A DNA stretch of 64,000 nt. It comes from Strigamia acuminata (Eukaryota > Arthropoda > Chilopoda > Geophilomorpha > Linotaeniidae). Location: contig OX442314.1 in NCBI GenBank assembly GCA_949358305.1, positions 34,653,608-34,717,607 on the forward strand. The letters run 5' to 3'. A program made the position numbers and the translations under genes. This document shows, piece by piece, positions 38,966 to 50,633 of the stretch; the first letter of the stretch is position 1, and the number at the start of each line of letters is the position of its first letter. A model generated the notes under the pieces. The model saw only the letters and a list, made by a program, of their open reading frames with translations. It did not search any database and had not been told where the DNA came from.

Positions 38966-39309
38966 TTACAATTTCTTTGTCGTATGGCACAGACACTGTG
39001 AACCGCCTTCATCCCAATCGGCGAAAACATCCTCGTTGGTGTCCTGCTCGATGCATTTTCGGCGACAGAGAAAACATTGCATGAATTGCTGCCCTTCGTC
39101 CCAGACGTGTCCGGCCAACTCGCGAGTTCTATGAGCGTCGTCTACAAAAATAAAATAAATAACAAAATAACAAAAGCAAAAAAATTATATCTCTTAAATT
39201 TATTACTAATTTCCGATGACGACAATTCAACCGTGTTTATGAGTTGATCGTAAGAGGAGGACACGGCAGAAATGAGCAGTAAACCAAACAAAACGGGCGA
39301 GGAAAACAT
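38966..39309 (-). CDS. X-family gene copy g: secreted cysteine-rich protein, two exons, intact
   Basis: Exon 1 39309-39207 (103 nt), intron 39206-39142 (65 nt), exon 2 39141-38966 (176 nt, TAA). Joined, 92 residues. Exon 1 is one codon longer and exon 2 two codons shorter than in other copies, both keeping frame, as expected of a gene under constraint. Signal-peptide-like segment MFSSPVLFGLLLISAVSS lacks both of its usual cysteines. The domain has C-x2-C-x3-C-x19-C-x-C and FADWDE. It is the last module before the satellite. Confidence 0.75.
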
Positions 39310-39459
39310 GATGTTTTCTCGGATAATTCGTCTATAAAAATGTCGCATATAGAATAGAAATCGCACGTGATGAAAACAATGGAGAAAGGTGAATGAAAAT
39401 AAACAATGAAACTGTATATTTTGTGTAAGAACTGCGTGTAAACATGCGGTTTGTAGACG

Positions 39460-39678
39460 AAAGTGCCATTTTGAATGCAGCTACTGCATTTTGATCATGA
39501 AAAGTGCCATTTTGAACAAGAAATATGCCATTTTGAACAAGAAATATGCCATTGTGAACAAGAAATATGACATTTTGAACAAGAAATATGACATTTTAAA
39601 CAAAAAATTGCCAATTCATGCTAGATAAATGCCATTTTGTGTTAGAAAAATGTCATTATGTTACAAAAAGTGCCATTT
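39460..39678. repeat. Last GCCATTT repeats before the satellite boundary
   Basis: TATGCCATTTTGAACAAGAAA units, ending AAAAAGTGCCATTTTT; GC-rich sequence begins abruptly with TTAACC at 39679. Confidence 0.8.
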
Positions 39679-40640
39679 TTAACCTTGGGGTATGTGTGCG
39701 GATTTTGTCGGGGGCGAAAGGGTCCCGCTTTTTAACATTACGGCGGCCTATACGTTGTTTCGTTGATCGCGACTGTGATGCGGAATTTGCGGATGTTGTT
39801 TTGGCCGAGTAGTTCGTGCGACCGAGCGCGTTTTGTTCGTTGCTTTTCGGTGTTCGGTGGGTTTTGTGACCGGTCAAGGGTTTCGCTAAAACGTGGTTTT
39901 TGTGACGGGAGGGAGGGGGGATCGGTTCATGTGCTCCGAACGCGCCGCGACGCGCCGTGACTTGGGCCAAAAACGACCCGGTCGGAAACCGGGTCCCGGG
40001 CTTCGTCGAGGCGTGGTTTTTGAGAACGGGGGGAGGGGGGGATCGGGTCGCGTGCTCCGAAAGCGCCGCGACGCGCCGTGACTTGGGCCAAAAACGACCC
40101 GGTCGGAAACCGGGTCCCGGGCTTCGTCGAGGCGTGGTCCCGATCGGGACAAACTCTTCCGGAAAATGTCCGGTGGAATGTTGAGAGTGTCGATGGACGA
40201 CGTTCGAGTTTATATCGTAAGTAAGTAAGTATCTGACAAAACTTGCACAGAATTTTGTCAACATTTGATAAATTTCCACAGAATTTAACGTTGTTTTGCT
40301 AAAACCTGCGGAAACGTGTCTAGTCGGGCAGAAACGTCTCGTAAAATGTTGCTGAAATTCCGTGGAAATTTGTCAAAAATTGACAAAAGTTGGTGACCGA
40401 CCCACATCGCGTTGCGGCGCGGTCGGAGCACGCGACCCGATCCCCCCCCCCCCCCCCCTCCCCCCGTCCCCAAAAAACCACGCCTCGAGGAACCCCGAGG
40501 TTCGGTTTCCGACCGGGTCGCCTCTTGATCCGACTCGGGGCGCGTCACGGCGCGGTCGGAGGACGGCCCTCGCCCCCAAAAACCACACTCCGGGTCACGT
40601 GGTCTCGCACTCGACTTTTTCAGTTTTCCCGTTTTCGGCC
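39679..40640 (+). repeat. Leader module A of the GC-rich satellite
   Basis: About 960 bp, nearly identical to B (57668) and C (62677). Starts TTAACCTTGGGGTATG in all three though the left flanks are unrelated. Internally it has two direct copies of a ~110 bp GC-rich unit (39890-40015 and 40016-40135), GTAAGTAAGTAAGTAT, and a run of about 18 C at 40442-40458. Open frames here are repeat artefacts. Confidence 0.9.
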
Positions 40641-43205
40641 CGTTACGGCCAAGGACCGTAACGGGTCGAAAACGGGCCGCAACGGGTCGAAAACGGCCGC
40701 AACGGGTCGAAAACGGCCCGCACGGGCCGTTAACGGGCCGTCGACGATCCCGTCACGATCCCGCAACGGCCCGCACGGGCCGTTAACGGGCCGCTGACGG
40801 TCCCGTCACGATCCCGTCACGGCCTTCGTTCCCGGACTTCGGCTCGCCGACGGCCCGTACGACCTCACGCGGGCCGTTAACGGGCCGTTAACGGCCCGTT
40901 AACGGCCCGTTAACGGCGTAAAACCAAAAACAGGATTCGAGATTAATGTCTATGAATGTTGTACGCGTTTTCATGTACGTGTTGTCGGTTGTTGATTTTT
41001 TCGATTCACGCCGTAACGGCCCGTTAACGGCCCGTTAACGGCCCGTCAACGGCCCGTCAACGGCCCGCAACGGCCCGCACGGGCCGTTAACGGGCCGTCG
41101 ACGATCCCGTCACGATCCCGCAACGGCCCGCACGGGCCGTTAACGGGCCGCTGACGGTCCCGTCACGATCCCGCAACGGCCCGCACGGGCCGTTAACGGG
41201 CCGTCGACGATCCCGTCACGATCCCGCAACGGCCCGCACGGGCCGTTAACGGGCCGCTGACGGTCCCGTCACGATCCCGCAACGGCCCGCACGGGCCGTT
41301 AACGGGCCGTCGACGGTCCCGTCACGATCCCGCAACGGCCCGCACGGGCCGTTAACGGCCCGTTAACGGCCCGTTAACGGCCCGTTAACGGGGCAAAACC
41401 GAAAACAGGATTCGAGATTAATGTCTATGAATGTTGTACGCGTTTTCACGTACGTGTTGTCGGTTGTTGATTTTTTCGATTTACGCCGTAACGGCCCGTT
41501 AACGGCCCGTTAACGGCCCGTCAACGGCCCGTCAACGGCCCGCAACGGCCCGCACGGGCCGTTAACGGGCCGTCGACGATCCCGTCACGATCCCGCAACG
41601 GCCCGCACGGGCCGTTAACGGGCCGCTGACGGTCCCGTCACGATCCCGTCACGGCCTTCGTTCCCGGACTTCGGCTCGCCGACGGCCCGTACGACCTCAC
41701 GCGGGCCGTTAACGGGCCGTTAACGGCCCGTTAACGGCCCGTTAACGGCGTAAAACCAAAAACAGGATTCGAGATTAATGTCTATGAATGTTGTACGCGT
41801 TTTCATGTACGTGTTGTCGGTTGTTGATTTTTTCGATTCACGCCGTAACGGCCCGTTAACGGCCCGTTAACGGCCCGTCAACGGCCCGTCAACGGCCCGC
41901 AACGGCCCGCACGGGCCGTTAACGGGCCGTCGACGATCCCGTCACGATCCCGCAACGGCCCGCACGGGCCGTTAACGGGCCGCTGACGGTCCCGTCACGA
42001 TCCCGCAACGGCCCGCACGGGCCGTTAACGGGCCGTCGACGATCCCGTCACGATCCCGCAACGGCCCGCACGGGCCGTTAACGGGCCGCTGACGGTCCCG
42101 TCACGATCCCGCAACGGCCCGCACGGGCCGTTAACGGGCCGTCGACGGTCCCGTCACGATCCCGCAACGGCCCGCACGGGCCGTTAACGGCCCGTTAACG
42201 GGGCAAAACCGAAAACAGGATTCGAGATTAATGTCTATGAATGTTGTACGCGTTTTCACGTACGTGTTGTCGGTTGTTGATTTTTTCGATTCACGCCGTA
42301 ACGGCCCGTTAACGGCCCGTTAACGGCCCGTCAACGGCCCGTCAACGGCCCGCAACGGCCCGCACGGGCCGTTAACGGGCCGTCGACGATCCCGTCACGA
42401 TCCCGCAACGGCCCGCACGGGCCGTTAACGGGCCGCCGACGGTCCCGTCACGGTCCCGTCACGGCGCGTGCGGGCCGTTAACGGGCCGCCGACAGTCCCG
42501 TCACGATCCCGTCACGGCCTTCGTTCCCGGACTTCGGCTCGCCGACGGCCCGTACGACCTCACGCGGGCCGTTAACGGGCCGTTAACGGGCCGTTAACGG
42601 CGTAAAACCAAAAACAGGATTCGAGATTAATGTCTATGAATGTTGTACGCGTTTTCACGTACGTGTTGTCGGTTGTTGATTTTTTCGATTTACACCATCA
42701 CGGCCCGTTAACGGCCCGTTAACGGCCCGTTAACGGCCCGTCAACGGCCCGCATGGGGTCGCACGGGCCGTTAACGGGCCGCCGACGGTCCCGTCACGAT
42801 CCCGTAACGGCCCGCACGGGCCGTTAACGGGCCGCCGACGGTCCCGTCACGATTCCGTAACGGCTCGCACGGGCCGTTAACGGGCCGCCGACGGTCCCGT
42901 CACGATCCCGTAACGGCTCGCACGGGCCGTTAACGGGCCGCCGACGGTCCCGTCACGGTCCCGTAACGGCCTTCGTTCCCGGACTTCGGCTCGCCGACGG
43001 CCCGTGCGACCTCATGCGGGCCGCTAACGGGCCGTCAACGGGCCGTTAACGGCCCGTTTTCGACCCGCTACGGCCCGTCACGGCCTGTTGGCCGTGCGAC
43101 CCGTGACTCGGAGTGTGGTTTTTGGGGACGAGGGCCGTCCTCCGGCCGCGCCGCGACGCGCCGCGGGTCGGACAAGAAACGACCCGGTCGGAAACCGAAC
43201 CTCAG
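40386..43205. repeat. Palindromic cassette 1
   Basis: Left terminal module (+) 40386-40640, array 40640-43085, right module (inverted) 43087-43205. The array has 54-bp subunits (CGCACGGGCCGTTAACGGGC...) alternating GTCGACGAT and GCTGACGGT versions, runs of the 12-mer GGCCCGTTAACG, and five ~95 bp spacers (marker AGGATTCGAGATTAATGTC at 40932, 41407, 41764, 42217, 42616). Spacer intervals are 475, 357, 453 and 399. Confidence 0.85.
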
Positions 43206-46200
43206 TGTCCAATCGGGCAGAAATTGTGCGGAAGTTTAACCAAAAATGGCCAAAAGTCGGTGCAAGTTTTGCACGCAACAAACGTCCGATGTGACAGTGC
43301 CCATGCGGGTTGGACGTGCATGTGGGCGCGTGTGGGCGCTCGATTTACCGGCCCGTTGGACGAGTTAAACCAAAATTTCCCAATATCTTGCATAAATTTA
43401 AAGAAGATTTGACAGATTTCCAGATTTTAAGCGATGTTTTACATAAGTCCGTCCCATTGCTGAAATTCCGTGAAAATTTGTCAAAAATTGACAAAAGTCT
43501 GTGCAAATTTTGTCAGAAATAGGAAACAAAAAATTTAAAATTCGTCCAACGCGCCAGTAAATCGAGCGCGCCCATGCGTGGACAGTGCGCCGGCGGGAGC
43601 CCCGGCCGTCCTCTCTCTCTCTCTCTCTCGGCCGCCAAGGCTCGCCCCTCCGCCCGTCGGCGGGAGCCCCGACCGTCCCCCCTCTCTCTTTCGGCCGCCA
43701 AAGGATCGCCCCTCCGCTCGTCACAGATTTTTGTCAATATTTGATGAATTTCAACAGATTTTCAGCAATATTTTACAGGACATTTCTGCTCTTTTGGATA
43801 CATTTTCAAAGGTTTTATTGCTAAAATTCTGGGGAAATTTATCAAAAATTGACAAAAAATCGATGCAAGTTTTGTCAGAAACTGATAAAATCTTCTTAAA
43901 CTCGTCCAACGCGCCGGCGAGTGCACATGCGGGGACAGTGGGCACGTCCAGCCCGCGTGCACACTGTCAGATCGGGCGGTTTCGGGCACAGTTTGATCCG
44001 GGCAAATATCTAGCAAAACTTGCACCGATTTTTTGTCAATTTTAGACAAATTTCAGCGATATTTTACGAGACATTTCTGCTCGATTGGACACATTTCCAG
44101 GGGTTTTTTGTAAAACATTGATAAAATTCCGTGGAAATTTATCAAATATTGGCAAAATTCGGTGCTAATTTTGTCAAAAATTAGGAAAAAAAAATTTTCA
44201 AAACTTGTCCAACGTGCCGGTAAATCGAGCGCCCACATGCCTAGATAGTGCACGCCCAACCCGCCAAGGCTCGCCCCTCCGCCCGTTGGCGGGAGCCCCG
44301 GCCGTCCCCTCTCTCTCTCTTTCTCTCTCTCTCTCGGGCGCCCGGAGCTCGCCCCTCCGCCCGTCACCGACTTTTGACACAATTTTTGATGAAATTCAAC
44401 GGAATTTTAGCAACGTTTTACAAAAAACCTGTGGAAATGTGTCCAACCGGGCAGAAATGTGTCGTAAAATGTTGCCGAAATTCTGTGAAAATTTGTCACA
44501 AATTGCCAAAAGTCGGTGCAAATTTTGTCAGAAATAGGAAACAAAAAATTTAAAATTCGTCCAACGCGCCAGTAAATCGAGCGCGCCCATGCGTGGACAG
44601 TGCGCCGGCGGGAGCCCCGGCCGTCCTCTCTCTCTCTCTCTCTCGGCCGCCAAGGCTCGCCCCTCCGCCCGTCGGCGGGAGCCCCGACCGTCCCCCCTCT
44701 CTCTTTCGGCCGCCAAAGGATCGCCCCTCCGCTCGTCACAGATTTTTGTCAATATTTGATGAATTTCAACAGATTTTCAGCAATATTTTACAGGACATTT
44801 CTGCTCTTTTGGATACATTTTCAAAGGTTTTATTGCTAAAATTCTGGGGAAATTTATCAAATATTGACAAAAAATCGATGCAAGTTTTGTCAGAAATTGA
44901 TAAAATCTTCTTAAACTCGTCCAACGCGCCGGCGAGTGCACATGCGGGGACAGTGGGCACGTCCAGCCCGCGTGCACACTGTCAGATCGGGCGGTTTCGG
45001 GCACAGTTTGATCCGGGCAAATATCTAGCAAAACTTGCACCGATTTTTTGTTAATTTTAGACAAATTTCAGCGATATTTTACGAGACATTTCTGCTCGAT
45101 TGGACACATTTCCAGGGGTTTTTTGTAAAACATTGATAAAATTCCGTGGAAATTTATCAAATATTGGCAAAATTCGGTGCTAATTTTGTCAAAAATTAGG
45201 AAAAAAAAATTTTCAAAACTTGTCCAACGTGCCGGTAAATCGAGCGCCCACATGCCTAGATAGTGCACGCCCAACCCGCCAAGGCTCGCCCCTCCGCCCG
45301 TTGGCGGGAGCCCCGGCCGTCCCCTCTCTCTCTCTTTCTCTCTCTCTCTCGGGCGCCCGGAGCTCGCCCCTCCGCCCGTCACCGACTTTTGACACAATTT
45401 TTGATGAAATTCAACGGAATTTTAGCAACGTTTTACAAAAAACCTGTGGAAATGTGTCCAACCGGGCAGAAATGTGTCGTAAAATGTTGCCGAAATTCTG
45501 TGAAAATTTGTCACAAATTGCCAAAAGTCGGTGCAAGTATTGCTAGATTTGGGCGCATCAAACTGTGCCGAGATCTGACAGTGTCCACGCGGTTTTGAAG
45601 CGCCCACTGTCGACGCACGTGGGCGCTCAATTTACCGGCGCGTTGGACGAGTTTTGAAAAAAGTTTTTTCCTAATTTCTGACAAAACTTGCACCGAATTT
45701 TGTCAATATGTGATAAATTTCCATGGATTTTAAGCAATGTTTTACAGAAGTCCGTCCCATCGGGCAGAAACGTCTCGTAAAATGTCGCTGAAATTCCGTG
45801 AAAATCTGTCAAAAATTGACAAAAGTTGGTGACCGACCCGCGGCGCGTCACGGCGCGGTCGGAGGACGGCCCTCGTCCCCAAAAACCACACTCCGGGTCA
45901 CGTGGTCTCGCACTCGACTTTTTCAGTTTTCCCGTTTTCGGCCCGTTACGGCCAAGGACCGTAACGGGTCGAAAACGGGCCGCAACGGGTCGAAAACGGC
46001 CGCAACGGGTCGAAAACGGCCGCAACGGGTCGAAAACGGCCCGCACGGGCCGTTAACGGGCCGCCGACGGTCCCGTCACAATCCCGTAACGGCTCGCACG
46101 GGCCGTTAACGGGCCGCCGACGGTCCCGTCACGATCCCGTAACGGCTCGCACGGGCCGTTAACGGGCCGCCGACGGTTCCGTAACTATCCCGTAACGGCC

Positions 46201-46791
46201 CGCACGGGCCGTTAACGGGCCGCCGACGGTCCCGTCACGACCCCGTAACGGCCCGTACGACCTCATGCGGGCCGTTAACGGGCCGTTAACGGGCCGTTAA
46301 CGGCCCGTTAACGGCGTAAAACCAAAAACAGGATTCGAGATTAATGTCTATGAATGTTGTACGCGTTTTCATGTACGTGTTGTCGGTTGTTGATTTTTTC
46401 GATTTACACCGTCACGGCCCGTTAACGGCCCGTTAACGGCCCGTTAACGGCCCGTCAACGGCCCGCATGGGGTCGCACGGGCCGTTAACGGGCCGCCGAC
46501 GGTCCCGTCACGATCCCGTAACGGCCCGCACGGGCCGTTAACGGGCCGCCGACGGTCCCGTCACGATTCCGTAACGGCTCGCACGGGCCGTTAACGGGCC
46601 GCCGACGGTCCCGTCACGATCCCGTAACGGCTCGCACGGGCCGTTAACGGGCCGCCGACGGTCCCGTCACGGTCCCGTAACGGCCTTCGTTCCCGGACTT
46701 CGGCTCGCCGACGGCCCGTGCGACCTCATGCGGGCCGCTAACGGGCCGTCAACGGGCCGTTAACGGCCCGTTTTCGACCCGCTACGGCCCG
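43078..46791. repeat. 3,714-bp higher-order repeat, unit 1
   Basis: Begins at the inverted cassette arm, contains two 1,015-bp subrepeats (43501-44515, 44516-45530), then a cassette. Units 1 and 2 are spaced exactly 3,714 bp with few substitutions. The right arm carries a ~35 bp deletion relative to 55130-55175. Confidence 0.93.
43501..45530. repeat. Two tandem 1,015-bp subrepeats
   Basis: Each contains about four diverged ~250 bp monomers sharing TTTTAC...GGGCAGAAATGT, TTTGTCAAAAATTGACAAAA, TCGTCCAACGCGCC and a CT microsatellite. Open frames rich in Pro/Arg/Ser arise from CTCTCT and GCCCC runs and are not genes. Confidence 0.92.
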
Positions 46792-46919
46792 TCACGGCCT
46801 GTTGGCCGTGCGACCCGTGACTCGGAGTGTGGTTTTTGGGGACGAGGGCCGTCCTCCGGCCGCGCCGCGACGCGCCGCGGGTCGGACAAGAAACGACCCG
46901 GTCGGAAACCGAACCTCAG
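45826..46919. repeat. Palindromic cassette 2
   Basis: Left module 45826-45950, array 45950-46800 with one spacer (46330), inverted right module 46801-46919. Confidence 0.85.
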
Positions 46920-49900
46920 TGTCCAATCGGGCAGAAATTGTGCGGAAGTTTAACCAAAAATGGCCAAAAGTCGGTGCAAGTTTTGCACGCAACAAACGTC
47001 CGATGTGACAGTGCCCATGCGGGTTGGACGTGCATGTGGGCGCGTGTGGGCGCTCGATTTACCGGCCCGTTGGACGAGTTAAACCAAAATTTCCCAATAT
47101 CTTGCATAAATTTAAAGAAGATTTGACAGATTTCCAGATTTTAAGCGATGTTTTACATAAGTCCGTCCCATTGCTGAAATTCCGTGAAAATTTGTCAAAA
47201 ATTGACAAAAGTCTGTGCAAATTTTGTCAGAAATAGGAAACAAAAAATTTAAAATTCGTCCAACGCGCCAGTAAATCGAGCGCGCCCATGCGTGGACAGT
47301 GCGCCGGCGGGAGCCCCGGCCGTCCTCTCTCTCTCTCTCTCTCGGCCGCCAAGGCTCGCCCCTCCGCCCGTCGGCGGGAGCCCCGACCGTCCCCCCTCTC
47401 TCTTTCGGCCGCCAAAGGATCGCCCCTCCGCTCGTCACAGATTTTTGTCAATATTTGATGAACTTCAACAGATTTTCAGCAATATTTTACAGGACATTTC
47501 TGCTCTTTTGGATACATTTTCAAAGGTTTTATTGCTAAAATTCTGGGGAAATTTATCAAAAATTGACAAAAAATCGATGCAAGTTTTGTCAGAAATTGAT
47601 AAAATCTTCTTAAACTCGTCCAACGCGCCGGCGAGTGCACATGCGGGGACAGTGGGCACGTCCAGCCCGCGTGCACACTGTCAGATCGGGCGGTTTCGGG
47701 CACAGTTTGATCCGGGCAAATATCTAGCAAAACTTGCACCGATTTTTTGTCAATTTTAGACAAATTTCAGCGATATTTTACGAGACATTTCTGCTCGATT
47801 GGACACATTTCCAGGGGTTTTTTGTAAAACATTGATAAAATTCCGTGGAAATTTATCAAATATTGGCAAAATTCGGTGCTAATTTTGTCAAAAATTAGGA
47901 AAAAAAAATTTTCAAAACTTGTCCAACGTGCCGGTAAATCGAGCGCCCACATGCCTAGATAGTGCACGCCCAACCCGCCAAGGCTCGCCCCTCCGCCCGT
48001 TGGCGGGAGCCCCGGCCGTCCCCTCTCTCTCTCTTTCTCTCTCTCTCTCGGGCGCCCGGAGCTCGCCCCTCCGCCCGTCACCGACTTTTGACACAATTTT
48101 TGATGAAATTCAACGGAATTTTAGCAACGTTTTACAAAAAACCTGTGGAAATGTGTCCAACCGGGCAGAAATGTGTCGTAAAATGTTGCCGAAATTCTGT
48201 GAAAATTTGTCACAAATTGCCAAAAGTCGGTGCAAATTTTGTCAGAAATAGGAAACAAAAAATTTAAAATTCGTCCAACGCGCCAGTAAATCGAGCGCGC
48301 CCATGCGTGGACAGTGCGCCGGCGGGAGCCCCGGCCGTCCTCTCTCTCTCTCTCTCTCGGCCGCCAAGGCTCGCCCCTCCGCCCGTCGGCGGGAGCCCCG
48401 ACCGTCCCCCCTCTCTCTTTCGGCCGCCAAAGGATCGCCCCTCCGCTCGTCACAGATTTTTGTCAATATTTGATGAACTTCAACAGATTTTCAGCAATAT
48501 TTTACAGGACATTTCTGCTCTTTTGGATACATTTTCAAAGGTTTTATTGCTAAAATTCTGGGGAAATTTATCAAAAATTGACAAAAAATCGATGCAAGTT
48601 TTGTCAGAAATTGATAAAATCTTCTTAAACTCGTCCAACGCGCCGGCGAGTGCACATGCGGGGACAGTGGGCACGTCCAGCCCGCGTGCACACTGTCAGA
48701 TCGGGCGGTTTCGGGCACAGTTTGATCCGGGCAAATATCTAGCAAAACTTGCACCGATTTTTTGTCAATTTTAGACAAATTTCAGCGATATTTTACGAGA
48801 CATTTCTGCTCGATTGGACACATTTCCAGGGGTTTTTTGTAAAACATTGATAAAATTCCGTGGAAATTTATCAAATATTGGCAAAATTCGGTGCTAATTT
48901 TGTCAAAAATTAGGAAAAAAAAATTTTCAAAACTTGTCCAACGTGCCGGTAAATCGAGCGCCCACATGCCTAGATAGTGCACGCCCAACCCGCCAAGGCT
49001 CGCCCCTCCGCCCGTTGGCGGGAGCCCCGGCCGTCCCCTCTCTCTCTCTTTCTCTCTCTCTCTCGGGCGCCCGGAGCTCGCCCCTCCGCCCGTCACCGAC
49101 TTTTGACACAATTTTTGATGAAATTCAACGGAATTTTAGCAACGTTTTACAAAAAACCTGTGGAAATGTGTCCAACCGGGCAGAAATGTGTCGTAAAATG
49201 TTGCCGAAATTCTGTGAAAATTTGTCACAAATTGCCAAAAGTCGGTGCAAGTATTGCTAGATTTGGGCGCATCAAACTGTGCCGAGATCTGACAGTGTCC
49301 ACGCGGTTTTGAAGCGCCCACTGTCGACGCACGTGGGCGCTCAATTTACCGGCGCGTTGGACGAGTTTTGAAAAAAGTTTTTTCCTAATTTCTGACAAAA
49401 CTTGCACCGAATTTTGTCAATATGTGATAAATTTCCATGGATTTTAAGCAATGTTTTACAGAAGTCCGTCCCATCGGGCAGAAACGTCTCGTAAAATGTC
49501 GCTGAAATTCCGTGAAAATCTGTCAAAAATTGACAAAAGTTGGTGACCGACCCGCGGCGCGTCACGGCGCGGTCGGAGGACGGCCCTCGTCCCCAAAAAC
49601 CACACTCCGGGTCACGTGGTCTCGCACTCGACTTTTTCAGTTTTCCCGTTTTCGGCCCGTTACGGCCAAGGACCGTAACGGGTCGAAAACGGGCCGCAAC
49701 GGGTCGAAAACGGCCGCAACGGGTCGAAAACGGCCGCAACGGGTCGAAAACGGCCCGCACGGGCCGTTAACGGGCCGCCGACGGTCCCGTCACAATCCCG
49801 TAACGGCTCGCACGGGCCGTTAACGGGCCGCCGACGGTCCCGTCACGATCCCGTAACGGCTCGCACGGGCCGTTAACGGGCCGCCGACGGTTCCGTAACT

Positions 49901-50505
49901 ATCCCGTAACGGCCCGCACGGGCCGTTAACGGGCCGCCGACGGTCCCGTCACGACCCCGTAACGGCCCGTACGACCTCATGCGGGCCGTTAACGGGCCGT
50001 TAACGGGCCGTTAACGGCCCGTTAACGGCGTAAAACCAAAAACAGGATTCGAGATTAATGTCTATGAATGTTGTACGCGTTTTCATGTACGTGTTGTCGG
50101 TTGTTGATTTTTTCGATTTACACCGTCACGGCCCGTTAACGGCCCGTTAACGGCCCGTTAACGGCCCGTCAACGGCCCGCATGGGGTCGCACGGGCCGTT
50201 AACGGGCCGCCGACGGTCCCGTCACGATCCCGTAACGGCCCGCACGGGCCGTTAACGGGCCGCCGACGGTCCCGTCACGATTCCGTAACGGCTCGCACGG
50301 GCCGTTAACGGGCCGCCGACGGTCCCGTCACGATCCCGTAACGGCTCGCACGGGCCGTTAACGGGCCGCCGACGGTCCCGTCACGGTCCCGTAACGGCCT
50401 TCGTTCCCGGACTTCGGCTCGCCGACGGCCCGTGCGACCTCATGCGGGCCGCTAACGGGCCGTCAACGGGCCGTTAACGGCCCGTTTTCGACCCGCTACG
50501 GCCCG
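46792..50505. repeat. 3,714-bp higher-order repeat, unit 2
   Basis: Same architecture as unit 1; 1,015-bp subrepeats at 47215-48229 and 48230-49244. Both subrepeats here have GAACTTCAAC where both subrepeats of unit 1 have GAATTTCAAC. Confidence 0.93.
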
Positions 50506-50633
50506 TCACGGCCTGTTGGCCGTGCGACCCGTGACTCGGAGTGTGGTTTTTGGGGACGAGGGCCGTCCTCCGGCCGCGCCGCGACGCGCCGCGGGTCGGA
50601 CAAGAAACGACCCGGTCGGAAACCGAACCTCAG
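49540..50633. repeat. Palindromic cassette 3
   Basis: Copy of cassette 2 offset by 3,714 bp; single spacer at 50044. Confidence 0.85.

Noticed and set aside
4597-39309. Reading the X-Y pair as a toxin-antidote or venom system
   Set aside because: A secreted Cys-rich protein next to a membrane-like protein invites the idea, but no toxin family motif is recognised and nothing in the sequence shows toxicity.
39679-39760. rRNA-like look of the leader module start (GGGGGCGAAAGGGTCCCGC)
   Set aside because: No stretch matches conserved rRNA cores that I know; the similarity is only GC-rich composition.
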